A stretch of DNA of 64,000 bases from Streptomyces bungoensis (GCF_001514215.1 NZ_KQ948855.1:157710-221709); one strand, 5' to 3'. Positions 9,282 to 20,467 are shown, counted from the stretch's first letter. Notes: a model not told the origin generated them from the letters alone. Numbers and translations are program-made.

Positions 9282-10802
9282 TCATCCGGCGAACCAGCGC
9301 ACCGGCTTCGGAGCGAGGTTCTGGTAGACGTGCTTGGTCTCGCGGTACTCGGCGAGACCGGCCGGCCCCAGCTCGCGGCCCGTGCCGCTCCTGCCGAAGC
9401 CGCCCCACTCCGCCTGCGGCAGGTAGGGGTGGAAGTCGTTGATCCAGACGGTGCCGTGGCGCAGCCGTGCGGCGACGCGCCGGGCCCGGCCGGGATCGGC
9501 GGTCCACACACCGCCGGCGAGGCCGTACTCGGTGTCGTTGGCGAGGAACACCGCCTCGTCCTCGGTGCGGAAGGTCTCGACGGTGAGGACCGGCCCGAAG
9601 ACCTCCTCGCGTACGACCTTCATCTCGCGGTGGCAGGCGTCGAGGACGGTCGGCTCGTAGAACCAGCCGGACTCCGGGCGGACCCCGCTCGGCTCGGGCC
9701 GCTTGCCGCCGCAGCGCAGCACCGCGCCCTCGGCGAGGGCGGAGGCGACGTACGACTCGACCTTGGCGCGCTGCTGTTCGGAGACGAGGGGGCCGCACTC
9801 GACGCCGTCCTCGGTGCCCCGGCCGAGCCTGATCCGCTGGGCGCGGCGGGCGAGTTCGGCGACGAAGCGGTCCCGGACCGACTCCTCGACGATGAGCCGG
9901 GAACCGGCCGAGCAGACCTGGCCGCTGTGGATGAAGGCGGCGTTGAGGGCCTGGTCGACGGCCGTGTCGAAGCCCTCCTCGGTGGCGCAGGCGTCGGCGA
10001 AGACCACGTTGGGGTTCTTGCCGCCGAGTTCGAGGGCGACCTTCTTCACGGTCGGGGCGGCGGCCTGGGCGACCTTGGTGCCGCTGACCAGGCCGCCGGT
10101 GAAGGAGACCAGGTCGACGTCGGGGTGTTCGGCGAGCCGGGCGCCGACGGTGTGGCCGGGGCCGGTGACGAGGTTGGCGACGCCCGCGGGCAGGCCCGCC
10201 TCGGTCAGCAGGTCGATCAGCGCGATGGTGGTCATCGGGGTGATCTCGCTGGGCTTGACGACGAAGGTGTTGCCGGCGGCGAGCGCCGGGGCGATCTTCC
10301 AACTCGCCTGGAGCAGGGGGTAGTTCCAGGGAGTGATCAGGGCGCAGACGCCGACCGGTTCGTGCACGACGACGCTGTGGACGTCGGGTGAGCCGGCGTC
10401 GACGACCCGGCCCGGGGCCTCGGCGGCGACCAGGTCGGCGAAGTAGCGGAAGGCGTCGGCGACGCAGTCGATGTCGACGCGGCCCTCCTCGACGGTCTTA
10501 CCCGCGTCGCGGCTCTCCAGGAGGCCGAGTTCTTCACGGTCGCGCACGAGGAGGTCGGCGACCCGGCGCAGCAGGGCGGCCCGTTCGGCGGCCGGGGTGC
10601 GGGGCCAGGGGCCGTCGTCGAACGCCTGCCGCGCGGCGGCCACCGCGCGTTCCGCGTCCTTCTCGTCACCCTCCGCGACCAGGGCGAACGGCCGGGCGTC
10701 CGCGGGGTCGAGGATCTCGCGCGTCGCGCCGGAGACCGCTTCCAGCCACTCGCCCCCCGCGTGGATCGTCGCCTGGGTAGGTCGTTCCGTTCTGTCCGCC
10801 AT
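9282..10802 (-). CDS. Aldehyde dehydrogenase, betaine-aldehyde dehydrogenase-like
   Basis: A 506-residue NAD(P)-dependent aldehyde dehydrogenase. The general base is in LELGGKN and the catalytic Cys in SGQVCSAGSR. TPWNYPLLQ and FTGG for cofactor binding are present. It is the first gene of the leftward operon and 180 bp upstream of the GMC oxidase, so together they fit choline to betaine aldehyde to glycine betaine, an osmoprotectant route. The 180-bp gap contains no gene and may allow separate control. A strong inverted repeat lies about 90 bp upstream of the start. Gamma-aminobutyraldehyde or similar substrates cannot be excluded. Confidence 0.9.
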   Translation of the reverse strand: MADRTERPTQATIHAGGEWLEAVSGATREILDPADARPFALVAEGDEKDAERAVAAARQAFDDGPWPRTPAAERAALLRRVADLLVRDREELGLLESRDAGKTVEEGRVDIDCVADAFRYFADLVAAEAPGRVVDAGSPDVHSVVVHEPVGVCALITPWNYPLLQASWKIAPALAAGNTFVVKPSEITPMTTIALIDLLTEAGLPAGVANLVTGPGHTVGARLAEHPDVDLVSFTGGLVSGTKVAQAAAPTVKKVALELGGKNPNVVFADACATEEGFDTAVDQALNAAFIHSGQVCSAGSRLIVEESVRDRFVAELARRAQRIRLGRGTEDGVECGPLVSEQQRAKVESYVASALAEGAVLRCGGKRPEPSGVRPESGWFYEPTVLDACHREMKVVREEVFGPVLTVETFRTEDEAVFLANDTEYGLAGGVWTADPGRARRVAARLRHGTVWINDFHPYLPQAEWGGFGRSGTGRELGPAGLAEYRETKHVYQNLAPKPVRWFAG

Positions 10803-10891
10803 GATCGGTATTGCCTTCCGTTCCTGTTCGGTACCCCTGTGTCACACGGATGCCACGCTCGGGGACCGCCAACGCCTGCCCGCGACACACG

Positions 10892-10907
10892 GATTGCATG
10901 CGCAATC
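10892..10907. promoter_or_regulatory. Candidate operator of the choline/betaine operon
   Basis: GATTGCATGCGCAATC has perfect 6-bp arms GATTGC/GCAATC around four bases, 90 bp before the aldehyde dehydrogenase ATG on the minus strand. The core ATTG-N6-CAAT resembles the half-sites I recall for TetR/BetI-type choline regulators. No betI-like gene is in the window, so the cognate regulator is unknown. Binding is inference from symmetry and position. Confidence 0.45.
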
Positions 10908-11310
10908 GGTAACGGAAAGTGCGCCGGGTCACTGAAACCACGGCCGAAAACGGACAAATCCGGGCAATGGGAGGGCTGGTGAGTGGTTCGCTGCGGCAAC
11001 TACCGCCGGTCCGGACGCCGGCGCCGGCTCCGGTGCGTCGGCGCGCAGCCGGACAGGGACCGCCGGGGGCCCCTCGAGCCCCGCTTGCGTACGGGGCGTG
11101 CGCCGCGCCACCGCACCGGGTGGCCCGACCGTGACACGCGGCATCACGGGCACGAGGCCGCCGGCACGCATCCCCTCACCGGCGCCTGCCACCGGCGCAC
11201 GCGACATGTTCGGCAAAGCGGCGCCCGTACGCGCAGGCCGCGTCCATCGGACCCCGCTGCGGGTCCATCGCACCGCCGCCCCACCCGGTCCGGCCACGGC
11301 GCGCCGCACC

Positions 11311-11553
11311 CGTTACCCGCCCCGCACAACACCGCACGCTAGTGCGCAGACCACGTCCACCGGGCCCCGCCCCACCGCACCGCACCCCCGGGGCACCCCA
11401 CCGCCCCTCCACTCCCCGACACCCACCGCAGGCACGCGTTACCCGCCCCGCACAACACCGCACGCTTGCGCGCAGGCCGCGCCCACCGGGCCCCGCCCCA
11501 CCGCACCGCACCCCCGGGGCACCCCACCGCCCCTCCACTCCCCGACACCCACC
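11311..11553. repeat. 126-bp period tandem duplication
   Basis: Copies at 11311-11427 and 11437-11553 are almost identical, from CGTTACCCGCCCCGCACAAC through ACTCCCCGACACCCACC. They differ at a handful of positions (for example CTAGTGCG versus CTTGCGCG). A more decayed relative of part of the unit seems to precede them near 11230-11290. The duplication ends 24 bp before the stop of the leftward gene at 11577. Confidence 0.8.
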
Positions 11554-11576
11554 CCCGCCCCCGAAGCGCCGCAGGC

Positions 11577-12536
11577 CTAAGCGCAGGTCGTGTCCGTCGG
11601 GCAGAAGGTCGTCAGGGCCGTGGTGAGGAGGGCACGGACTCGGGTGGCGGGCAGGTGTTCCGGGCCGCTGGCGCGGATCGCGTACAGGGTGCCGTCGGGT
11701 GCCTGGAAGCGGTGGTCGACGACCCTGCGGGCGCCCTTGTCGGGGTCGTCGTAGCGGTATGTCAGTTCGGCCCAGGTGTCGCCGGAGCGGCGGGACAGGG
11801 CCTGGTAGCCGGGCTCGCGGGAGTACCCGTAGCCGGGGTCGTTCTCGGCGAGGTCCAGGGACTCGGTCACGGTGGCCTCGGCCAGCCGGAAGATCTGCAG
11901 CCGGCGGCCGTCGGACGGGGAGTCGTAGAACACGACGGCCGCCTTCTCGCCCTGCTCCTCCCGCCGGGTCCAGCCCCGCGGGACGGCGATCGCGTAGCCG
12001 ACGGAGTCGTGGACGAGGCGGTAGCCCGCGGGAGTGCCCTGCGACGGGGGCGGGGACGACGAGGGGGTGGGGGCCGGGGACCCGGAGGGACTGTCCGGTG
12101 GGGCGGCGGTGGAGACGGTGACCGCCGTGGCCGGCGCGGAGGCCTGCGGGGAGCCGCCGCTCCCCCGGTCCCGGCCGACGTACCAGACACCCAGACCCGT
12201 GCCCGTACCCACCAGGACCATGGCGGCCACCAGTGCGATCAGCCGGCCGCCGCGGAAGGGCCGCTGGACAGGAGCGGGCCCGTGGGAGGGCGTGGGGACC
12301 GGGCCGTACGACGACGGCGGCGGCGGTACGGGTGGGGCGCCCGCCCGGGTGTGCGCCGTGGCCCAGGGGGGCGGCGGGGGCGGCGGCACCTCGCCGGCGC
12401 CGGGGGCCGGAGCCGTCCGGGTCTCCTCGTACGCCCAGGGAGGCGGCGCACCCGGCGACCAGGCCGCGCCGCCTCTGTCCTCACCGGACCCGGAGCCGGC
12501 CCCCTCCTCGCCGCCCTGTCCGCTCCAGCCGCTCAT
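11577..12536 (-). CDS. Membrane-anchored protein with extracytoplasmic domain
   Basis: A 319-residue protein of unknown function. Residues 1-90 are Pro/Gly-rich and probably cytoplasmic. One membrane segment follows (LIALVAAMVLVGTGTGLGVWYVG, about 98-120), then a Ser/Pro/Thr linker and a folded extracytoplasmic domain of about 150 residues (GYRLVHDSVGYAIAVPRGW...). The last residues hold two Cys (CPTDTTC) that could form a disulfide. The layout is that of the non-kinase part of Streptomyces PASTA-less Ser/Thr kinases and related sensor-like proteins, but no kinase domain is present. It lies downstream of mdh beyond a terminator hairpin, so it is probably transcribed on its own. Confidence 0.8.
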   Translation of the reverse strand: MSGWSGQGGEEGAGSGSGEDRGGAAWSPGAPPPWAYEETRTAPAPGAGEVPPPPPPPWATAHTRAGAPPVPPPPSSYGPVPTPSHGPAPVQRPFRGGRLIALVAAMVLVGTGTGLGVWYVGRDRGSGGSPQASAPATAVTVSTAAPPDSPSGSPAPTPSSSPPPSQGTPAGYRLVHDSVGYAIAVPRGWTRREEQGEKAAVVFYDSPSDGRRLQIFRLAEATVTESLDLAENDPGYGYSREPGYQALSRRSGDTWAELTYRYDDPDKGARRVVDHRFQAPDGTLYAIRASGPEHLPATRVRALLTTALTTFCPTDTTCA

Positions 12537-12594
12537 CCCGACCCCCCGAATCAGCCGTCCTCACCCTGCTTTCGACAGTAGCGGCGAAAACGGG

Positions 12595-12634
12595 CGCGGG
12601 CCCCGCTCCGGACGAAACCGGAACGGGGCCCGTG
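12595..12634 (-). terminator. Terminator hairpin downstream of mdh
   Basis: CGGGCCCCG (12597-12605) pairs with CGGGGCCCG (12624-12632), with an inner TCCGG/CCGGA stem around a short loop. It lies just beyond the mdh stop codon and ahead of the next leftward gene. There is no strong T tract, as is common in high-GC actinobacteria. Confidence 0.65.
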
Positions 12635-12665
12635 CGAGGCTGCGCGCGCGGGGCAGCCGGAAGCC

Positions 12666-14020
<1,355 letters not shown>

Positions 14021-15226
14021 CTACTTCGTGCATCCTGTGCGCCCCGAGGCGAGACTCGCGCACGCCCTGGCCTCGGCCGCGTCCTTCACGGCGACCATCG
14101 GGGTGTAGGCGATGGTGTCCCCGGGGGTGGTGATGTCGCCCGAGGTGCGGGACTTGCCCGCGGTGACCTGGACCTTGTCGCCCTGGGCGCCCCCGGTGAT
14201 CCGCCCCCAGGCCGCGCCGCAGGTCTTGCTGTAGCGGACCTCCAGGGTGACGGTGCCGACGGTGGCGGTCTTCGCGGTGGTCACCAGGTCGCCGGTGCAG
14301 CCCATGGCCTCCGCGTCCTTGCCCGTGCAGGCGGCGCCGCCGCACTTGACGCCCGCGGGCAGGCGCGGCGCGGTGCTGGCGGATGGGGAGGGCGAGCCGG
14401 CCGCGCCGTGGTGCCTGCCGCCGCCGCGCTGGGTGGTGAAGTAGAAGACGGCTCCCACGACCAGGAGGGCACCGACGAGGCCCGCCAGGAACATGGTCAG
14501 CCGCTGCCTGCCGCGGGAGTCCCCGGCAGCCGGAGCCTGGTCGGCCGGCCGCGGCGCCTGAGGCTGCGCGCCGTACGGGTTCGGGGTGGTGGGGGTCCAT
14601 CCGGCGGGGCCGGCCGGCGGGATCGAGGGCCGGGCTCCGGCGCCGGGGCGTCCGCTCGCCCGCGACGGTCCCTGATAGCCCGCGAGTCCCCAGGAGTTGG
14701 GCCCGGAGGCCGCCTCGCCGTCCGCGTTCCCGGGGTCCGCGTCGCGGCCGTCGGCGCCGGACGCCGTCGGCTGCGGCGGGATGGCCGGTGAGACGCCGGC
14801 GGGTCCGGCGATGCCCGTGGTCGCGGTGGCGCCACCGCCCTTGCGGGGCTGCGCGGCGCCGTTCACCTGCTCGGCCTCGGCCGCCCCGAACTCCCCGAGC
14901 GCGGCCCGCGCCTGGGCTATGCGGATCTGCTCCATGGTCCGGTCGTGGCGCATCTCCGCCTTGCTCCAGGCGCGTTCGGCCAGCTCCCACATGGTGGTGA
15001 GATGGACCGGGCTGGTGCCGGTGACCTCGGCGAGCGCGACGACCGCGCCCTTGGGCGCGAGCAGCCGGCCGCTCAGGTAACGCTCCCAGGACGTCTTGCT
15101 GTAGCCGGTCCGGTCGGCCAGCGCCGCGATGCTCAGGCCACTGCGGTCCACGAGGCCACGTACCTGGCTCGTGAACTCCTTGATCTGCGGATCCAGATCG
15201 TCCGGCAAGGCTTTCCATCGAGGCAT
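14021..15226 (-). CDS. Membrane-anchored XRE-type HTH protein with DUF2690 domain
   Basis: A 401-residue protein with a helix-turn-helix of the XRE/Cro type at about residues 17-78 (VRGLVDRSGLSIAALADRTGYSKTSWERYLSGR). A long Pro/Ala-rich linker follows, then one membrane segment (about 243-264), and an extracytoplasmic C-terminal DUF2690 domain with five or more Cys. The ATG at 15226 was chosen over upstream starts because it is preceded by GGGGGAAG and begins directly with the folded HTH. The architecture suggests a one-component transmembrane regulator that could read an envelope signal and bind DNA at the membrane. Targets are unknown. Confidence 0.85.
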   Translation of the reverse strand: MPRWKALPDDLDPQIKEFTSQVRGLVDRSGLSIAALADRTGYSKTSWERYLSGRLLAPKGAVVALAEVTGTSPVHLTTMWELAERAWSKAEMRHDRTMEQIRIAQARAALGEFGAAEAEQVNGAAQPRKGGGATATTGIAGPAGVSPAIPPQPTASGADGRDADPGNADGEAASGPNSWGLAGYQGPSRASGRPGAGARPSIPPAGPAGWTPTTPNPYGAQPQAPRPADQAPAAGDSRGRQRLTMFLAGLVGALLVVGAVFYFTTQRGGGRHHGAAGSPSPSASTAPRLPAGVKCGGAACTGKDAEAMGCTGDLVTTAKTATVGTVTLEVRYSKTCGAAWGRITGGAQGDKVQVTAGKSRTSGDITTPGDTIAYTPMVAVKDAAEARACASLASGRTGCTK

Positions 15227-15652
15227 GGCTTCCCCCTCTTCCCCCCGGTCGGTGCTGTTCGTTCCCGCGCCGTCCCCGCACGCGGCCGAGCCGGCCGGGC
15301 CGACGCCCACCAGGGCTCCGCTCCGGCACCCGTTCTGGCTACCCACAGGGATGCGCTGACCAAGGATCCCAGTTCCCGCGGTGGGGGCGCACGGGGGCAT
15401 CCGCGTGGCCGGCCGTGCCCCGGCCGCCGTCCCGGGGTGCTCGCCCCGGGCCCACGGTTCGCCGCGGGCCGGCACGGTGACAACCGTGCGGCAGTGCGCG
15501 GACACCGTAGCGGAACGGTCACTTCCGTGCCACAGCGGGCGGACAGCCGTTGAACAGGCGGTTCCCGGCGGGAAGGCTGGTTCCCGACGGCGGCCCGTCC
15601 TTGCTCGGGGGAGGGGACGGGCCGCCGTTCCCGAAGCCGGCTCCCGGCGGCG
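15227..15652. other. Spacer between DUF3017 gene and HTH gene
   Basis: About 425 bp without a convincing gene. It contains the terminator of the leftward folD-DUF3017 unit (15587-15628) and, at its right-hand end in map terms near 15230-15400, the upstream region of the HTH gene. Open frames here are compositional. Confidence 0.5.
15587..15628 (-). terminator. Terminator hairpin of the folD-DUF3017 operon
   Basis: ACGGCGGCCCGTCC (15587-15600) and GGACGGGCCGCCGT (15615-15628) form a perfect 14-bp stem with a 14-base loop, 25 bp beyond the stop of the DUF3017 gene. No T tract follows. Confidence 0.75.
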
Positions 15653-16126
15653 CTACTTGGTGAGCGTGAAGTGCAGGGTGTCCTTCAGGAACGGGATCTG
15701 CAGCAGGGGATTCGGCTGCGCCATCAGCGCCAGCAGGACGATGGCGAGGCCCAGGACGCCGTAGGTCACGATGTCCGTGAAGCGCGAGCGGACGGCGAGC
15801 ATGCCGACCCGGGGCAGCACCCAGCGCATGGCCGCCGCGCCCAGCAGCGCGGCGCCGACCACCAGCGTGCCGTAGCGGAACACGTCCAGCGCGGTCAGCA
15901 GCAGGCCGAGCGCCACCGCGGACAGCACCACGAGCATGGGCCACTGCCGGGCCGGTGCCGGTGCGTCACCGGGCGCGGCGCGGCCGCCGCCCTCGGGACG
16001 GGCGGTGTCCTTGGTGAACAGCGGGAAGCGCCGGGTGACGCGCCGCGGGCGCCCCTCGGCGTCGGGGGCGCTGATCGCGTCGCGGACCGTCGGCTCCGGC
16101 TCGGTGCGCTGTTCCTCAGCCGGCAC
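15653..16126 (-). CDS. DUF3017 membrane protein
   Basis: A 157-residue protein with a charged, probably cytoplasmic N-terminal half and three hydrophobic segments: [40 protein letters not shown] and [18 protein letters not shown]. This is the DUF3017 pattern found next to folD in Streptomyces and relatives. Its start overlaps the end of folD by 11 bp, so it is very likely co-translated with it. No catalytic motif is visible and the function is unknown. Confidence 0.88.
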   Translation of the reverse strand: MPAEEQRTEPEPTVRDAISAPDAEGRPRRVTRRFPLFTKDTARPEGGGRAAPGDAPAPARQWPMLVVLSAVALGLLLTALDVFRYGTLVVGAALLGAAAMRWVLPRVGMLAVRSRFTDIVTYGVLGLAIVLLALMAQPNPLLQIPFLKDTLHFTLTK

Positions 16127-16970
16127 TGCGCTCCGCCGCCTCGACCACGTTGACCAGCAGCTGCGCCCGGGTCATCGGGCCGACGCCGCCGGGGTTCGGG
16201 GAGATCCAGCCGGCCACCTCGAGCACGTCCGGGTGGACGTCGCCGACGATCTTGCCCTCGGCGTTGCGGGAGACGCCGACGTCGAGCACGGCCGCGCCCG
16301 GCTTGACGTCCTCGGCGCGGATCAGGTGCGGGGAGCCCGCCGCCGCGATGACGATGTCGGCCCGCTTCAGGTGGGCGGACAGGTCGCGGGTGCCGGTGTG
16401 GCACTGGGTCACGGTGGCGTTCTCGCTGCGCCGGGTGAGCAGCAGCGGCATCGGGCGGCCGATGGTCACGCCGCGGCCGACGACCACGACCTCGGCGCCC
16501 TTGATCTCCACGCCGTGCGCGCGCAGCAGGGAGAGGATGCCGTTGGGGGTGCAGGGCAGCGGGGCCGGCTCGTTGAGGACGAGGCGGCCGAGGTTCATCG
16601 GGTGCAGGCCGTCGGCGTCCTTGGCCGGGTCCATCAGCTCCAGGATGCGGTTCTCGTCGATGCCCCTGGGCAGCGGCAGCTGGACGATGTAGCCGGTGCA
16701 GGCCGGGTCCTCGTTCAGCTCGCGGACGACCGCCTCGATCTCCTCCTGGGTGGCCGTGGCGGGCAGTTCGCGCTGGATGGAGGCGATGCCGACCTGCGCG
16801 CAGTCGCGGTGCTTGCCGGCGACGTACTTCTGGCTGCCGGGGTCCTCCCCGACCAGGATCGTGCCGAGGCCGGGCGTGACGCCCTTCTCCTTCAGCGCCG
16901 CCACGCGGGCGGTCAGGTCGGACTTGATCGCGGCTGCGGTGGCCTTGCCATCGAGAATCTGGGCGGTCAT
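16116..16970 (-). CDS. folD: Methylenetetrahydrofolate dehydrogenase/methenyltetrahydrofolate cyclohydrolase
   Basis: A 284-residue bifunctional enzyme of one-carbon metabolism that interconverts 5,10-methylene-THF, methenyl-THF and 10-formyl-THF. Conserved elements are [30 protein letters not shown] (catalytic Lys region), [13 protein letters not shown] and [14 protein letters not shown] (NADP site), and the C-terminal [16 protein letters not shown] at 16970 ([10 protein letters not shown]) is preferred because homologues begin there, but an in-frame ATG nine bases upstream is possible. The product 10-formyl-THF is the cofactor used by purN and purH, found just to the right in the same neighbourhood. 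Confidence 0.97.
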   Translation of the reverse strand: MTAQILDGKATAAAIKSDLTARVAALKEKGVTPGLGTILVGEDPGSQKYVAGKHRDCAQVGIASIQRELPATATQEEIEAVVRELNEDPACTGYIVQLPLPRGIDENRILELMDPAKDADGLHPMNLGRLVLNEPAPLPCTPNGILSLLRAHGVEIKGAEVVVVGRGVTIGRPMPLLLTRRSENATVTQCHTGTRDLSAHLKRADIVIAAAGSPHLIRAEDVKPGAAVLDVGVSRNAEGKIVGDVHPDVLEVAGWISPNPGGVGPMTRAQLLVNVVEAAERSAG

Positions 16971-17234
16971 GCCTCCCATCCTTGCCGATGACCGCCCCCG
17001 GGTTCCAATCCGGGTGCCTCACGGTCCGGGCGCCGGGCGCGGCCCGGCCGCACGCCCTTGATCGACGATGTTGCACTTGCACAACACCTGGTGAAAGCGG
17101 CTGGACAAGAATCCGCCTCTCCCACGACGATGACGGCGCAGTATCGCGGTCCGGTTGGGGGGCAAACCGCTCAGATCCTGACGTACCTCCGTTCCTTCCG
17201 CGTCGTCCCCGCATGTCAACGGAGGAATCCCGCC

Positions 17235-17852
17235 ATGAGTTTCGGCTCGCCCAACAACCCCTACGGTCAGCCCCCGCAGAACCCGCAGCAGCCCTACGGT
17301 TACCCGCAGGGCCAGCCCGGTTACCCGCAGGCGCCGCAGGGCCAGCCCGGCTACCCGCAGGCCCCGCAGGGCGTGCCCCCGCAGCAGGGTTACGGCTACC
17401 CCCAGGCGCCGCAGGGCGGATACCCCGGCTACCCGCAGCAGGGCGGGTACGGCATGCAGCCCACGTACGCGAACTGGGGCCAGCGCTTCCTGAGCCGGCT
17501 GCTCGACACGCTGCTGTACGCCGTGCCGTACGCCGTGGTCATCGCGGGCTCCAAGAGCACCCCGATCCTGTCGGCCATCGGCTTCCTCGCTCTGATCGCG
17601 CTGTTCGTGTGGCAGGTGATCATGGAGGGCAAGACCGGGCAGACCGTCGGCAAGAAGGCGGTCGGCATCCGCACGCTCAAGGAGGACACCGGCCAGCCGC
17701 TCGGCGGCGGCATGGCGTTCGTGCGCCAGCTCGCCCACATCCTGGACGGCCTGCCCTGCTACCTCGGCTACCTGTGGCCGGCCTGGGACGCCAAGCGCCA
17801 GTGCTTCGCCGACAAGGTGTGCGGCTCGATCGTGATCCGCACCAACCCGTGA
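17235..17852 (+). CDS. RDD family membrane protein with PGYPQ repeats
   Basis: A 205-residue protein. Residues 1-78 are a disordered Pro/Gly/Gln/Tyr tail built from repeats such as [10 protein letters not shown]. The C-terminal RDD domain starts at [16 protein letters not shown] (the R and D of the family name), has two clear hydrophobic segments, and includes the conserved [12 protein letters not shown] block. The ATG at 17235 follows GGAGG. RDD proteins are of varied or unknown function; some act in ion homeostasis. The Tyr/Gly/Pro tail resembles those that drive clustering of actinobacterial membrane proteins. A bidirectional terminator separates it from purH. Confidence 0.9.
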   Translation: MSFGSPNNPYGQPPQNPQQPYGYPQGQPGYPQAPQGQPGYPQAPQGVPPQQGYGYPQAPQGGYPGYPQQGGYGMQPTYANWGQRFLSRLLDTLLYAVPYAVVIAGSKSTPILSAIGFLALIALFVWQVIMEGKTGQTVGKKAVGIRTLKEDTGQPLGGGMAFVRQLAHILDGLPCYLGYLWPAWDAKRQCFADKVCGSIVIRTNP

Positions 17853-17877
17853 GCTGAACCGGCTCCATCGAGCAGCG

Positions 17878-17918
17878 AAGCGGCCTCCGGCTCCCCTCGC
17901 GGGAACCGGAGGCCGCTT
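17878..17918. terminator. Bidirectional terminator between RDD gene and purH
   Basis: AAGCGGCCTCCGG (17878-17890) pairs with CCGGAGGCCGCTT (17906-17918), 13 bp perfect, with CTCCC/GGGAA extending the stem inward. TTGCTTG follows on the plus strand and the minus strand side also carries A/T bases, consistent with use by both convergent genes. Confidence 0.85.
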
Positions 17919-17960
17919 TGCTTGTGCGTGCGGGGAAACCGGGGCCGGCCCCGGCGCGCC

Positions 17961-19541
17961 TCAGTGGAAGAAGTGGCGCGTGCCCGTGAAGTACATGGTC
18001 ACGCCGGCCTTCTGGGCGGCCTCCACCACGAGTTCGTCGCGGATCGAGCCGCCCGGCTGGACGATGGCCTTCACGCCGGCCGCGATGAGGATCTCGGGGC
18101 CGTCGGGGAAGGGGAAGAAGGCGTCGGACGCGGCGTAGGAGCCGCGGGCCCGCTCCTCGCCGGCCCGCTCGACGGCGAGCTTGCAGGAGTCGACGCGGTT
18201 GACCTGGCCCATGCCGACGCCGACCGAGGCGCCGTCCTTGGCGAGCAGGATCGCGTTGGACTTCACCGCGCGGCACGCCTTCCAGGCGAAGGCCAGCTCG
18301 GCCAGCTCCGCCTCGGACAGGGCCTCGCCGCTGGCGAGCGTCCAGGTGGCCGGGTCGTCGCCCTCGGCCTGCAGCCGGTCGGTCTCCTGCAGCAGCACGC
18401 CGCCGTCGACCGCCTTGACCTCCACCGGGGCGGCGGGGGCGCCCGGGGCCTTCAGGACCCGGATGTTCTTCTTCCGGGCGAGGGCCTCCAGGGCCCCCTC
18501 CTCGTAGTCCGGCGCCACGACGACCTCGGTGAAGATCTCCGCGACCTGCTCGGCCATCTCCTTGCTGACCGGCCGGTTCACGGCGATCACGCCGCCGTAC
18601 GCGGAGACCGGGTCACAGGCGTGCGCCTTGCGGTGCGCCTCGGCGACGTCCGCGCCGATCGCGATGCCGCACGGGTTGGCGTGCTTGATGATCGCCACGC
18701 ACGGCTCGTCGTGGTCGTACGCGGCACGGCGGGCGGCGTCCGTGTCCGTGTAGTTGTTGTACGACATCTCCTTGCCGTGCAGCTGCTCGGCCGAGGCCAG
18801 GCCGGCCTCGCCGGAGGTGTAGAGCGCGGCCGGCTGGTGCGGGTTCTCGCCGTAGCGCAGGGTGTGCGCGCGCTCCCAGGTGGCGCCGAGGAAGTCGGGG
18901 AACGGGGACTCGTCGACGGGGGCGTAGGAGGAGGCGAACCAGGAGGCGACGGCCACGTCGTAGGCGGCCGTGTGCTGGAAGGCCTCGGCGGCCAGCCGCT
19001 TGCGGGCGGAGAGGTCGAAGCCGCCGTCCTTGACGGCCGAGAGCACGTCGGCGTACCGGCGCGGACTGGTGACGACGGCGACGGAGGGGTGGTTCTTGGC
19101 GGCCGCACGGACCATGGAGGGGCCGCCGATGTCGATCTGCTCCACGCACTCGTCGTCCGAGGCGCCGGAGGCGACCGTCTCGCGGAACGGGTAGAGGTTG
19201 ACGACGACCAGGTCGAAGGGCTCCACGCCCAGCTCGGCGAGCTGCTCGCGGTGGCTGTCCAGCCGCAGGTCGGCGAGGATGCCCGCGTGCACCTTCGGGT
19301 GCAGGGTCTTGACGCGGCCGTCCAGGCACTCCGGGAAGCCGGTCAGCTCCTCGACCTTGGTGACGGGGACGCCGGCGGCGGCGATGCGGGAGGCCGTGGA
19401 GCCGGTGGACACCAGCTGGACGCCGGCCTCGTGCAGCCCGCGGGCCAGCTCTTCCAGCCCGGTCTTGTCGTAGACGCTGACGAGCGCGCGGCGGATGGCC
19501 CGCTTGCCGCTCTCGGCCGTGACTGTGCTCTCGGCGGTCAC
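17961..19541 (-). CDS. purH: Bifunctional AICAR formyltransferase/IMP cyclohydrolase
   Basis: A 526-residue enzyme for the last two steps of purine synthesis. The N-terminal MGS-like IMP cyclohydrolase domain (about 15-160) begins [19 protein letters not shown]; the C-terminal formyltransferase domain contains [27 protein letters not shown] and the terminal [14 protein letters not shown]...TRHFFH. The GTG start at 19541 overlaps the purN stop as GTGA, so translation is coupled. It uses 10-formyl-THF from FolD. Length and motifs are fully typical. Confidence 0.98.
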   Translation of the reverse strand: MTAESTVTAESGKRAIRRALVSVYDKTGLEELARGLHEAGVQLVSTGSTASRIAAAGVPVTKVEELTGFPECLDGRVKTLHPKVHAGILADLRLDSHREQLAELGVEPFDLVVVNLYPFRETVASGASDDECVEQIDIGGPSMVRAAAKNHPSVAVVTSPRRYADVLSAVKDGGFDLSARKRLAAEAFQHTAAYDVAVASWFASSYAPVDESPFPDFLGATWERAHTLRYGENPHQPAALYTSGEAGLASAEQLHGKEMSYNNYTDTDAARRAAYDHDEPCVAIIKHANPCGIAIGADVAEAHRKAHACDPVSAYGGVIAVNRPVSKEMAEQVAEIFTEVVVAPDYEEGALEALARKKNIRVLKAPGAPAAPVEVKAVDGGVLLQETDRLQAEGDDPATWTLASGEALSEAELAELAFAWKACRAVKSNAILLAKDGASVGVGMGQVNRVDSCKLAVERAGEERARGSYAASDAFFPFPDGPEILIAAGVKAIVQPGGSIRDELVVEAAQKAGVTMYFTGTRHFFH

Positions 19542-20176
19542 TGGATAACTACCTTTCGTCCCTCAATGCGATAGCCGTTGCGGGCGAGCCGCCCCACGAC
19601 CTCGACGAGCAGCCTTCGCTCGACTTCCTTGATGCGCTCGTGCAGCGCGCTCTCGTCGTCCTCGTCCCGGACCTCGACCACGCCCTGGGCGATGATCGGG
19701 CCGGTGTCGACGCCGTCGTCGACGAAGTGGACGGTGCAGCCGGTGACCCGGGCGCCGTACGCGAGCGCGTCGCGGACACCGTGGGCCCCGGGAAAACTGG
19801 GCAGCAGGGCGGGGTGCGTGTTGACGAACCGCCCGCCGAACCGGTCGAGGAATTCCTTCCCCACGATCTTCATGAACCCGGCGGAGACGACCAGGTCGGG
19901 CTCGTACGCGGCCACGGCCTCGGCGAGGGCGGCGTCCCACTCGTCCCGCGTGGCGTAGTCCTTGACCTTCCGCACGAAGGTCGGCAGCCCAGCCCGCTCG
20001 GCGCGGGCGAGCCCCTCGACACCGGCGCGGTCGGCCCCGACGGCGACGATCCGCGCGCCGTACTCCTCGGCTCCGGTGCGCTCGATCTCGTCCAGGAGCG
20101 CCTGCAGGTTGGTGCCGGATCCGGAGACCAGCACGACGAGGCGCTTGACCGCTGGGCCAGCGGAGGTGGCGGCCAC
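19538..20176 (-). CDS. purN: Phosphoribosylglycinamide formyltransferase
   Basis: A 212-residue GAR transformylase, the folate-dependent third step of purine synthesis. [15 protein letters not shown] is the phosphate-binding loop. [41 protein letters not shown] carries the catalytic Asn/His pair, and [17 protein letters not shown] the conserved Asp. It is the first gene of a purN-purH operon with a 4-bp overlap. The start region at 20177-20240 holds a TetR-like imperfect repeat. Confidence 0.98.
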   Translation of the reverse strand: MAATSAGPAVKRLVVLVSGSGTNLQALLDEIERTGAEEYGARIVAVGADRAGVEGLARAERAGLPTFVRKVKDYATRDEWDAALAEAVAAYEPDLVVSAGFMKIVGKEFLDRFGGRFVNTHPALLPSFPGAHGVRDALAYGARVTGCTVHFVDDGVDTGPIIAQGVVEVRDEDDESALHERIKEVERRLLVEVVGRLARNGYRIEGRKVVIQ

Positions 20177-20218
20177 GGTGGGGCCCTTTCTCGGGGAAGC
20201 GGTGTGTGTCCGGCCGGT

Positions 20219-20235
20219 TTGTACAGTCGTACGAA
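20219..20235. promoter_or_regulatory. Imperfect inverted repeat in the purN upstream region
   Basis: TTGTACAGTCGTACGAA is symmetrical over TTGTAC and GTACGAA with one mismatch. It lies 43 bp upstream of purN and in the divergent region with the gene at 20468. It could be a TetR-type operator or simply the AT-rich -10 region of purN. Confidence 0.3.
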
Positions 20236-20467
20236 TGCATCGCGCCCCGGGATACGGGGAAGTCTACGAAGCGGCCGACCGTCAGCAACGATACCGGCAC
20301 TCCGGACGGCCCCCACGGGACGGGGGCGTGGCCGGAAGGTAGCGTTCGCAGGGAATCCAGAAGGGGCTGCCTCGGGAACGCGGTCGTCGTGCGGTGCGTT
20401 CACGGGGTGGAAGCTCTGGAAGCTCACCTCGGACAGCCGTATCCACCTAGGGGAAGACGCTCTTTTG

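Larger units (their letters stand above)
10803..11576. other. Gene-free spacer with operator-like site and tandem repeat
   Basis: This stretch of about 770 bp has no convincing gene. The right part of the betaine-operon promoter region holds the palindrome at 10892-10907. The distal half is extremely C-rich on the plus strand and contains a 126-bp period tandem duplication (11311-11553). Open frames here are products of base composition and the repeat. Confidence 0.6.

Noticed and set aside
11098..11580. 160-codon Pro/Thr-rich frame spanning the tandem repeat
   Set aside because: Low-complexity product created by C-rich repeat DNA, no ribosome site, and the third-position pattern does not fit a gene.
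16995..17025. GGTTCCAATCC resembling a tRNA T-loop
   Set aside because: The T-loop would need GGTTCGAATCC and no acceptor, D or anticodon stem can be built around it.
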